Positions 53,831 through 64,000 of a stretch of 64,000 nt of DNA are shown here, piece after piece. Position 1 is the first letter of the stretch, and each line of letters starts with the position of its first letter. A model generated the notes under the pieces. That model ran no database searches, was not told the DNA's origin, and saw nothing but the letters and a program-made list of their open reading frames with translations. The stretch comes from Fasciolopsis buskii (Eukaryota; Platyhelminthes; Trematoda; Plagiorchiida; Fasciolidae). Position numbers and translations under genes: made by a program. Location of the stretch: NCBI GenBank assembly GCA_008360955.1, contig LUCM01006383.1, positions 11,753 to 75,752 of the forward strand, read 5' to 3'.

Positions 53831-55799
53831 GCCGAGCACCAACACTACATGATATACCACCCTTATCTGCCCCCGGATTTTGCAGACCACCAGATGAATG
53901 TTTTCAGGATTAGGACGAATCATTCGGAAAAATCAGATTAAATCTCGTACTAGTAAAACTATTGGGTAACGAGAATATCAAAACTGTCTACATTTGCTAG
54001 CTTAAGCAATTAATAAATTTTGAGAACTATGACTTCCAGTAATCCACTGGACCAAGTCCTAAACAGAGATTCCAAATCCCAGACTGGTCGATCACTTAGA
54101 CATTAGAACGATATGTGGGTGCCCCTGACTCGTTCTCACATTTGATCGATTGAGACAATACATGGTTGCATGATACTCCGAGTCTCGGGATCATGACAGT
54201 CCGTCTGCTTTACACCATTTCGGTGGCTTCTGTAGGCACTGGAGATTCTCCCTCCTTCTGAACTCATTCTACACACTAGATGCTGTCGCCCATTGGAATA
54301 TATACGTATATATATATATATACATCTTGTAAACAACGCGTGTATGATAAAATAAAAGTTATAGGGAGTAGAGGACCGATTCATGGTTATTGAGTTCGTC
54401 GGGTGTGTTCCCGTTACCCCTCTGTGAACGTGTTGTATGCTTTCAGAGATGTGAGAAAAGCATCATATAGAAATGATTCTGGTGTAATGACTTCGTATGA
54501 CCGACATTAGCTGACTTACGCTCTCTTCTTTTCTGAGTTGCTATGATCCAGATTGTCTGATTGGTGCCTGCAAACGACCACAAGGGCATAATGCACTGTT
54601 TCACGAAGACGTAGTGCAGCCAACCTAACATTTCGCTTTTTGATGTAACAAACAGTGCAGCTGAGCAGATTCCAACACATACGAATCTTAAGATCCCCCA
54701 AAAAAGTTGAATGTCAAGCATGACGCGAGCACCACGTTAGTTCCTTACACCACAACCAAACATGAGGGCATCACAACCACAGGAAAATTCGTGCTTTACG
54801 AATAATTACAATACTAACTGCTACCTTGCTAATCATTTCCATTTATCTATTTATTTGCTTCAGGTATTTCAGAGAGTAAGGTGTAATCAGTCAAAAATAG
54901 TCCGATGATCGGCTTTGCGAGAACTTGAACCCGTGAAGTACAACATGCTAACCATCTGATCACTACTGAATTTGAAAGCCGGAGTCCATTGGATAGCATC
55001 CACATATGGTCAGTGCACTTTGCCTAGTTTGTGCAGACAATGGATGCAGTACAGATAGATTATCGAGGAGAAACACACTAAGCGTTTGAGAACAAAAGTG
55101 TGAACAAACTTTGGGTTAAACAGTATTCGATCTAATAAGTCAGTCTCTGGGCCCTCACATTTTCAGGCTGTCTCAAAGGTCAGATTATTTTTGGAACGAA
55201 GAGTCTACCTTAAGTATCACCCATCCAGTTGTGATACACAATGATCTTGGGTGCATAAATTGTTATATTTTTACGTCATTTATTTTCTCAAATTGAAATT
55301 TTGTCTTTAAATTTGAATCCGAAATTGTAGATCTATGAAGTTAACTTTGTGTGTACTTTCTGCAGCATTTGAACATGTTTGCTACAATCGTGGGGTTAAA
55401 GGAATTCGGTTCATTGCTTCGGAACACAGGACTTTTCAAATCAGTTGGCCAGCTCGAGAATCCAAACTGGTCTAGACTAAAAGGATGCCATATTCCTAAG
55501 TCTTTTTTTCTTTTCCGGAGAATAAGTAACAAATATTCTTCATAACCTGTTCCACACTTGATTCATCGTTTAAATTATCTCACTTGGCGGAGTAACAATT
55601 GCTGACGGATCATTTTCCTGGACTTTCATTAACACAGTTTGTGTTTAACTGGATCACACGCTTCATTTCCGGTCCAGTTGAGGCCGTCGTCAGTCCGTCA
55701 TCATTGACTTTTGAGCAAAACTTCCCTGGGTTCGCCTCAGTCAGCTTTACTTTTAAATGATTCAGTGATTAGCACCGCTTGTGTCCTGATGAGTACCTA
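53831..55799. other. Intergenic, nothing recognised
   Basis: A TA run lies at 54,299-54,323. No coding similarity. Confidence 0.4.
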
Positions 55800-55827
55800 G
55801 AAAATCGGTGGTAAGATGAGTTCTGTC

Positions 55828-55865
<38 letters not shown>

Positions 55866-56291
55866 GCACCAACATAGCTTAGCCCTACGACGGGCTGACC
55901 CACACTCGCAAATATGGAACCACCGTGCATAAAAAGGCCATGAGGTCAACATCACCAACGAAAAGGTAATCAGCTAGGCAAACAGAAAGCGGGAACTACT
56001 GGTTCTCGAAGCCCTCCACTCGAATAACCCGTTCAATCGGCATGTCAAGACTGACAAACATTACGTCACCTTAACAAGACCCGGATGCAGAATAGAGAGA
56101 CAAACAGACGAACAGTACATAAAACCGAACGGAACTAACGATCCCATTCAATCACCCATTCACGTTTGACAACGAGTCCTAGTTCGGATCGAAACGTCAC
56201 AATAAACGTTACAGCTCAGTATACGCCTTATCACCTCTGATATATACATATATATTTATATATTACAGAACTCATCCTACCAACGATTTTC
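55800..56291. mobile_element. 492-bp element with 31-bp terminal inverted repeats
   Basis: The left end (gaaaatcggtggtaagatga from 55,800) and right end (56,261-56,291) are reverse complements at 28 of 31 positions, and each is followed on the inside by a TA-rich tract (pure (TA)16 at 55,832-55,863 on the left). The interior has no long open frame. A hammerhead-ribozyme-like core is at 56,168-56,197. It could be a non-autonomous Penelope relative or another small element. Confidence 0.6.
56168..56197 (+). ncRNA. Hammerhead ribozyme-like core, degenerate
   Basis: The stretch cgagtcctagttcggatcgaaacg looks like the CGAG, stem II and CGAAA part of a hammerhead ribozyme; Penelope elements and schistosome SINEs are known to carry such motifs. 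A short stem III (acgt, loop, acgt at 56,194-56,210) could form. The expected CUGA before the CGAG is disrupted here, so activity is doubtful. Confidence 0.25.
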
Positions 56292-56329
56292 AGTGATCAT
56301 TTTATGACATAAGGTGATGTCAAAAAGCC

Positions 56330-58115
56330 TACTGTAAACGGGGAAGCACGTGAACAATATTCAAGAATGAGAGGAAGCTTTTGGGGAGGAATAGAAAATC
56401 AACTTTGCACCCAAAGCAAGAGGCAAGTGTTAACATAAAGAGTAACCATGGAAGAGAAGAACTTAATAATAAACCCAATTGTACAAGTGACCCCGTGGAA
56501 CAAGGTGAAACAACCAAAATTCAATTGGGCGAAATAAGAGAGATGCTTGAATAAATTAGAAAGGGCATAAATTTTGAAGGTATTGAACCCGTAATGGGTG
56601 ATAGAGCTCCAAGCAGAGATTCGCCGTAGACTGGGAATAATAGGGATCTGATCAGTCTTGATGACGCGCTGGTGAGTAGTAGAGCGAGAAAAGGGCAATG
56701 CAGAGTGGCACCGTCGACAAAACTGAACTGAGTTTGAGGATGATGTTAGAAGATAGTTAGTAAATAGAAGAGAATGGTGGGCTCAACTGAGGGTTATCTC
56801 CATTCAAACTGAGTCGCTGAAGTAGATCCCCATCGACTAGGACGGAGACAGTTCGGTTGCTGAGAAAACATGACGTCGAGGGTAGGGGAACCGGATGGAA
56901 CCCAAACGAACACACTTTTAAAGAAAGTTTTTTGTACCTTACTCGATGCAATGCCTTAGACACGTTCAGCGAAAACGCGTGAGTTTCTGCTTAGCTATCG
57001 AATGCAATCGACCAAGGTTGTGAGATGACAACTAGTAGGTCTCCTGTAGAACGACCCGACCGAATGCATATTGACGGTCACTCAGCAAACCACCTTGTTC
57101 TAGGAAGAGGCTCAACTGGTCTCGTGTAACAGGTTCTAGAACTTCCAAAAGCACAGGAATAGGAGTGGGGGAGACGTTAGTTGTTTGGGGATCAGAAACG
57201 CTCCCATGTTTCATTGCAGAGAATATAATTCCGTGTTTCCATGGTCAAGGGCAATTATTTTGATCAAGGCAGCCAAAGTGCAGTGAGTGATAACAAACAA
57301 TAGGACCTAAAATAGAGGCTATTTTTGGCCCACGCATTTTAGGTCAATGGACAGAACACCGGCCAGATCGAGAGTATGACAACATTTAGAATGAAAAGAA
57401 CTTGACCGAGCTTTCTGGTAGTGATGACGGAAAAAGTAGCGTAGGTGCGAATATGAGATCGAGGCGCAAAAGTAAGCCTGACAGACAAAGTGGCGTTCGA
57501 AGCAAGCCGGGAAACAAAACCTCGGCCGCAGACCAGACAGCTGAGGAATTTCAAATGTGGCCAAATTTGGGAGGGCATCACTTACGGGATACTACCTCTG
57601 CAAAAGACAAAAATGACTGGCTACCAGTGATGTATAGGGTTTGTCAATCAGCTTTATTTTGCGTACAAAACGCTCTTTAGCTTTCTGTTTGACTAGGGTG
57701 TAGTTGCTCCTAATTTGTGTAAAATGATGTCGAGGTGTCCGGTTGGTTGATCGATACTACCGACGATATGCTATTGTTCAAACTGGCGGTACGGTTGTGG
57801 GTTTGGTTAAACCACTCGGTGGATCGCATTGCGCCGGGTTTTGAAAAATAGGAAATGCAAGTATGGAAAGCCTTTGTGACCGTAGAAACAGATAGAAAAA
57901 CGTCCGATGCAAAGAAACGGCGCCAGAATGTACATCAATATTTGGACATTGTGATGGGCATGAACTGAAATGGCTTGAGGATCCCAGAGTGAATAAAGAA
58001 TTGATATTAAAGAATAAAAATGAACTGCATTTAAGAATGAGCGCAAGGTTATATGAAAAGTGCCAAGACCATAGGGCAACCTTGTAGAGAGGTAAGAATT
58101 GTTGATCATAGCCAA
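56330..58115 (-). mobile_element. Jockey-like non-LTR retrotransposon, decayed
   Basis: Reading the - strand: possible endonuclease remains at 58,115-57,807; PVLLEVLEPVTRDQLSLFLE and LLSDRQYAFGR at 57,180-57,040 (SDRQYGFR block); NVSKALHRVRYKKLSLKVCSFGF and SCFLSNRTVSVLVDG at ~56,970-56,830 (DVSKAFDRVWH and SFLSNR block); LNGDNPQ for NAGVPQG; then ISAWSS and a C-terminal ILEYCSR piece near 56,370. Stops and frameshifts are throughout. Same class as the + strand element at 50,464 but clearly a different family. Confidence 0.75.
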
Positions 58116-60640
58116 TACTTGAGGTTGATTTTTAAATCACAAAACCTTTAAATCCAATGTCTCAATGTTTGAAGAGAATATAACCTAAAAATCCAGGGGG
58201 CTGAGTGAGAGATAAGCAGTGCAAAATTGATGAGTAGAAAATGGAAATTGAATTGCCAACCATATTGACTGGGAGTCCTCGTTGGAAAAGTTTACAAGGG
58301 GAAGTCAAAAGTTGGTCGAAACAATTACCAACATCAATAATGCAGTGGAAGCCAGAGTAAAAGCAAATAGTTAGGAAATTTAAGACGAACTGTGTATGAT
58401 GAGCGAGAAATTTTTTATTTCAGTCAAAAATAAGGTAATAACAAAGCAAACTGGGGAGAACGAAACACATCGTCACCAATTCTATTCCAAACAAGAATAT
58501 CGTCGTACTGGTAAACAGAATCATCCGGTAAGAAATCAAGTGGGAGACTCCATTTGTTCAAAATTCGAACAAAGCAATGTAAGATGGTGAGTAATATCAT
58601 TCTGTACTATCACTTATTTGATCGCAAAGTCCCGAGGCATGGCTCGTATTTTGATCATACACCATGGCGGGCTTTATAATGATTTACTTTACTGTCCAGT
58701 ATCTTGACCGATTGATCAAACCTCCAGAATGTTAAAAACTATGATGAACTCGAGTGCAAAATTGGTAGAATGACGATAAAATCGCATGATCTTCATCACT
58801 GAACTTAATGTGTAGATATCTAACGTTTCGTCATCAGTCTAGGTGAAATCATCAGCGTGTAAGTGTATTTGTCTATAATCTACTCCATTAGGACTCTCGC
58901 TTAAATCTTAAACTTTTACTTGACCTTGAACTATTAGCGCGATCAATTGATCTCCTAGGTTTGGTACTATTCATTTGACTGTTGATCGAAGACATTTGGT
59001 CGGTTGAGTTCAGTGTCGTTGCTTCTATTTAGGATTCTGTGAATTATCGATCACCTGGTGTTGTGAGCGTGCTTGCATAGAATAATGATCCATAGCGTGG
59101 TTTATTTCATTAACATACTGAACTAGAGCAAACCGATTAACCAAAAATGCGCAAGTGAAACTCATGTCTCACCAAAGGGAATCAATCAGAAACCGGGCAG
59201 AAAAAAGCGGCAGGTTAGCGACTGTTCACTCATACCAGCAAAGTAAACAATTATCACTTGCTAGTCCGGCTCACAGCACAATGAAATCATATCATATGAG
59301 CAAAAAGACGGTTAGTAGTTTTATTATACTATCGACTAGACAGCAGCGGTGCCACCAAGCAAACCGAATTCCAAGTGGACGCATGCTGTGGTCAGCAGAT
59401 GATTGGTAGGGACAGCCTCAGGCCGGATAGGGCAGACAAAGGCAAACACGCGAAACAGACTGACCTTCCTCGATAAATCAATAATCAGAAGGCATTGGGA
59501 GCAAATGCAGGTCAAAGTTTGACCTGTTTGTGTGTGTGTGTGTGTGGGTGGGTATGGATACCCGTGTATGAGTATTTGAATGCGTGCATGCATGGGCGTG
59601 ATTGCGCCATGGAATGGAGCGCACACCTTTAGCGATCTGCCGTTGAAGACTTGGAGATCCAACACTTGCCGAATTCAGGATGTCAAATAGTAAAAATTTA
59701 GGACTTCGGTGCCGCTATCTGGAAAAACAAAACTATCAGAATTTTGTCTGCGTCATGCCCTGAGTTTGACCGTCAGCTTCGTTCTTGGAAAACGTTTCAT
59801 CTATCATTCAAGCATAAAAAGTATTTAAAAATTTTTCAAGTTTCTTCCAGACAAAGTCAGTTGAAAATCTTACGCATACCTTCTAGATATCCCAGTTAAA
59901 AAATCAAGTAACCATCAGGAGACCGACAAGCCAGATGACTGCTCCACGCATTTCCGATATGATGTCGCCTTGCGCAGCGCTCCTACTTCAGAAAAATTAT
60001 TAGACGATCACTAAAATCTACTACATTGTTTTTAACTTTATCCCGAAGTTATGTATTATGATAATGAAATTTGAAATAGCAGCACAAATGTGGTTGATTG
60101 CAGTGACACTAGGATTCCGGTTTCCAGTACCAATTGAAACGGTTCCATACCCCGACTACGTGGCCAAAGGCAGAAAGAAGACCACAGGGACTGGAAATCA
60201 CCTTCAGCTTGTCCAAAAGTAAATGCTGCTGATACACAATCGGATCAGTGTAAGTCTGTTCGTAAATTGTGCCACAGTACATAGATAATCAATCTGTCTT
60301 GTGACTCGGCGGTAAAACTATATCTACGTATGACGGGTCACACTGCACATTTCTTTGAACGATAATTCAATAAGCCAATCGGGTAGCAGGTGCAAATTTT
60401 TATGCATAATTATAAAGTAAAAATGGTTCGAATAAATCCAAATATCCACTTAGCAGCAGAGGAACTCGTACATAGTACGCTGTCCAGCAACATTAGTTGG
60501 GGATATTTTTGTCTTTCAGTAGCTTTGATGAAAGTGGTCTAAGGGCAAACGCCGCAGTTCAAAGCTTTTGGGGAAAATTCAGAAATCGAGTTTGCCTGTT
60601 AAACTGCGGAGTATACTGTAGAATAAACATATTTCTGCAG
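58116..60640. other. Intergenic, nothing recognised
   Basis: A GT run is at 59,529-59,546. The 58,120-58,440 part may still belong to the retrotransposon before it; no motif confirms this. Confidence 0.4.
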
Positions 60641-60649
60641 AACTCATGT

Positions 60650-61740
60650 GGCATTCAGAAAACAACGCGTGCGAGTTGTCGGACCCGCTGGTACGAACCG
60701 GTAGCCAAGTTTGGGTCACGTGAAGACTTCTCAGACAAATTAGGCCTACATGAATTACCATTCCCATAATACATCAAAATGGAATTCCTTTGAGATCTAT
60801 TCTCGACATGCGTAGTTCGCATTATCAGGCCATAGTAAAGTGACCGGTTAGGCTTCTGGGAGCCGTTACACAGAAAACGGCAATATAGCTTTAAAAACAC
60901 AATTGAGCTCATCGATTCCGTGAAAGAATTAAATGTGAAACGACGACAACCGATTTCTTTAGACGTCACTCCTCCTTTTATCAACGTTCCAATCACAAAA
61001 ATCATCAAATAGCTGTGTGGCTAAATCGAGAACAATGAGTTCATAACAAGTGTTCCGATAGAAGACCAGAAATAATTATTCTTTAGCATCTACAGCATCC
61101 GTCTTAAATTTAACAGCCAAACTTATCGTCAAAAGGACGATGAACCATTATAGTCCCTACTCGATTAATCACTTATCGATATTTTTATGGCAAAGCTGGA
61201 ATGTGACCGACTCGAATTATCAGTTCGCACCCTCTGCTTATACAAACGTTATGTGGATAACATTTTGGATACACTCAACCCCTCGATGAGATCTAACCAA
61301 ATATTGAGTAATTTCAGCTAGGCCCACTCAAATGTGAAATTCACAACAAGGATGGAATTGGACAATGAAATAGCACTCCTATAGGCGCTATTAAGTTGTC
61401 GAGAATATGGTTCATTTAGGCGATCAGTGTACAAGATAGCCACGTGGACTGGACAATACATCCACGATCATAGCTTCGTGCCTTTTATTATGAACAGGAA
61501 GCTAGTCGGAGGCCTGACAACCAGAGTAGAAGCGAATCTGCGCGAAAGATAATCTTGAGGGAGAACTTCGTTAGGTGAGAAGAGAATTCATCAAAAATGG
61601 CTTCTCAAGTCGACTAGTTGATAAGGTAATCGGAACAGAAGACCGAATTTCCAAGAGGATAGCGACGGAGAGAAAGCTAGTATACATATCGCTGTCACTA
61701 CCAGATGTTACCAGACAACGGAAAAAGCATCAGCTATTTG
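60650..61740 (+). mobile_element. Second Penelope-like element, heavily decayed
   Basis: Pieces matching the element at 40.1-42.7 kb, on the + strand: NGIPLRSILDMRSSHYQA near 60,777, a DVT-like block near 60,960, DIFMAKLE near 61,170, RYVDNILDTLNPS near 61,245, HSNVKFTTRMELDNEIA near 61,325, ATWTGQYIHDHSFVPF near 61,440 and a final RKLVYISLSL near 61,680. The YVDD box reads YVDN. Many stops. No inverted repeats found. Older than the other copy. Confidence 0.8.
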
Positions 61741-64000
61741 CAGTCATCTGAATGCACTTAATCTGATTTTTTTGTTTCCATATACGTTTTCCCTGGTGAT
61801 ATAACTTTACCCTCGTGCACTTTTGTCGGCATTGCAACCGTCGTAACTAGAGCTCGATGAGCGGCATAGTGACATCTACTAGATTTGGTAGGAACAGTCT
61901 TGAATTCGCTTTGTATAAGCCAGTCAGTGAAGTCATCAAGATCTGATCGTGCCAGTTGTGCTGTGACTGGCGCGTGTTGAGAGAGAACTGTTTTTGCTCC
62001 GTGTGTACGAGTGTTTGTACTGGCCGATGTGATAGACAACGCTTGTCCTTGTCTCTGATTGGTTATTCGATGCGGTCGATGCTTCGTTTCATTCACATGC
62101 TTGTAGTTGTCATTTTTTACGCTTCCTGGTTCCGATTGCGAGAAACATTTGTCCGTGTCGCGCTGTTCTGTGTACACAACAGTACCCCTAACGTCTGGAA
62201 ATCGGTTCCAGTGAAGGCGTACGATACCGATTTTCTTGAATATGCCGTACATGTTTGTTCATCACGTCACCGAACCCGGAAGACTTGAATCCCTGGAATG
62301 ATTCACCTATACAAACATTTCCCGAGGTACAAAAACAGCTGCTTCCACGCTCTGGTTCACTCCCGATTCCAGTTCGCATGTACAGGCCTTGTCGAAATTC
62401 ATGTACTAGGCGTCAGGTGAACAGCTTCGGTCTAGTACATAACAGTTTACAACATGTTCTTCAAGCAGCAGTAGCGAACCTCTAGAACAATAACTCGTGG
62501 ACATAAGTGTTAACTGGCGAGCAGATATGCTGAAAATCCAGTTTATATATCGTTTATGTCTTCATCAGTAAACCCTCAACCATGACGCATTACCAGCCTA
62601 CGAAGATGGCCAAAACGCGACTTATTATCAGCGAGGCAACACATCGTCGTTGCCGATACGCGCTTAGTAATCGATGGCCCCACCAAAATCCCCGAATTCT
62701 TTTTGGGTCATCCTACGGTAAGGTCCACGGTTCGATTGTGGGATTTTTTATCTTGCGTGTCATTGCGAATTGGAACTTCAATTTCGCTGTCGCCAATACG
62801 TCGACTGCATATTACATTCTCATGCCGGTACCTCGAGTATGTCTTTTAAATAACACCACAATCCGGCCCACTAAGTGACTCGGACCGACAAGTAAAAATC
62901 TAATTGCAAGAAAATCCTTCTACTAAGTCTGAAATGCTTACTAAATTCCAGTGGAACGGAACGTGATGCTTTCTTCAAAAAAGCTGCAAATTTCCTCCAA
63001 ATCTTATTTTACTGAAGCCTGCGCATGATTTCATCGTTATAGCGACCAGTTTTCCTCTTAATTACTATGCTGTCTGCCATAACCTATCGAAGGGATACCG
63101 TTTATTGCATTCATTGGAAGGGGAAAATTTGGACAGATATTACATTGACCAATTTTTTGAAGAACTGCTTTCTGAAAGTGATTTTCTGCAGAATTTTTGT
63201 GGATAAGCATCAACAAAATTAATCGGTCGTCAAATTACGATACTTGCTATTTTCAGTTACTGTGCAGAATCAATGAACATCCTGTTTTGTTGTTGTGCGA
63301 TTAATCCATACCCAGTAACTGCTAACACTGGATGGATTTCAAAACTTTCCGCTTTTTGCGGCAATGTAATACGAAGTATTGGCAATAATTTACCGCAGGA
63401 TTAAGAAAACGAATTTATGCACATAGCCCACAATTAATTGTTGCCAATGTGCGAGAGTGGAGTTTCTTTGCCCGACTGACTGCCCTTCGGATTAAAAATT
63501 TCGTGCACAAACCTAATACCATCTGGTCAAACCTACACTAAGGATGCATCAGATTCGAATTCGCTCCCATTAGAGCTCGTCACTAAAGCATTAAGGGTTT
63601 GAAACCGAGCTTTCCAAATCAGGTGCTACGTGTTATCGTTATACACCAGTTTCCATCAGGCTGGTCAAAATTTCCGAGTTTATTCAGAGGTCTCCTCCCC
63701 CCCAATGATTTCTTGTTGTGTGAATAAAACACCCCCTGGTTGATGTGGTGGGCTCGTCGCCTTGGGAAAATATGGTTATTAATGGTCTATAGTCTTGTAT
63801 TGTGTAAACGATAGATGACTGTCTTAAGACGCCACAGAAAAAAGTTTACAGCTTTCATGGGCGCGCATACTGGTTTTACGTTCCCACACCAAGGAATCAA
63901 AGCGTTAATTTTGCCAGCTTGTTGCTTCATTATCAAGTCATCCGAGTGATCTTTTTGTCAAGGTCTATTTTGAAGCATACCAGAATCTCGTTTAATCGAA
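61741..64000. other. Intergenic, nothing recognised
   Basis: A 164-codon open frame on the - strand (62,252-61,758) has no recognisable motif. Nothing else stands out up to the window end. Confidence 0.4.

Noticed and set aside
61758..62252. 164-codon open frame on the - strand
   Set aside because: No motif, an overlapping + strand frame of similar quality, and no paralogue in the window.

Overview
The window is nuclear DNA from an invertebrate animal, most likely a flatworm and probably a digenean fluke. This is inferred from moderate GC, kilobase-scale GT-AG introns, and a repeat mix of RTE-like and Jockey/CR1-like non-LTR retrotransposons, a Penelope-like element and tRNA-derived SINEs. 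No species can be named from the sequence alone.

Region 1 (1-24,473) holds the one convincing host gene, mitochondrial aconitase (ACO2-type aconitate hydratase) on the + strand. Nine exons (2835-3059, 4151-4369, 7313-7435, 10197-10481, 12309-12519, 15166-15439, 17992-18218, 21258-21379, 24339-24473) join in frame to 606 codons plus a stop. They cover roughly the last three quarters of the protein. The first ~170 residues, including the targeting peptide, must be encoded upstream of the window. All visible active-site residues, including the three cysteines that bind the 4Fe-4S cluster, are intact. The eight introns are 1.1-3.0 kb and most carry broken transposable elements: an RTE-like retrotransposon on the - strand (4651-6660), several 3' fragments of the same family on the + strand, and two tRNA-derived SINE families.

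Region 2 (24,474-64,000) is gene-poor, and I find no second host gene. It contains a composite SINE unit present twice (28.99-29.48 and 33.73-34.2 kb), a 320-bp hairpin-like inverted-repeat element (35.4 kb), a CATA microsatellite (39.0 kb), a nearly complete but broken Penelope-like element with about 240-bp terminal inverted repeats (40.11-42.7 kb), and a decayed second Penelope copy (60.65-61.74 kb). It also holds a CR1/Jockey-like retrotransposon on the + strand (50.5-52.5 kb), a Jockey-like one on the - strand (56.3-58.1 kb), and a 492-bp element with short terminal inverted repeats (55.8 kb).

The most actionable observation is a probable assembly error at 40,351-40,806. A single N marks a join where the left inverted repeat of the Penelope element seems to have been extended into the wrong side of the element. 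Removing that segment restores a clean element with symmetrical ends. The two SINE families have recognisable Pol III box A and box B heads and could be new named families. I found no CRISPR, operon or bacterial feature, and no confident tRNA or rRNA gene.
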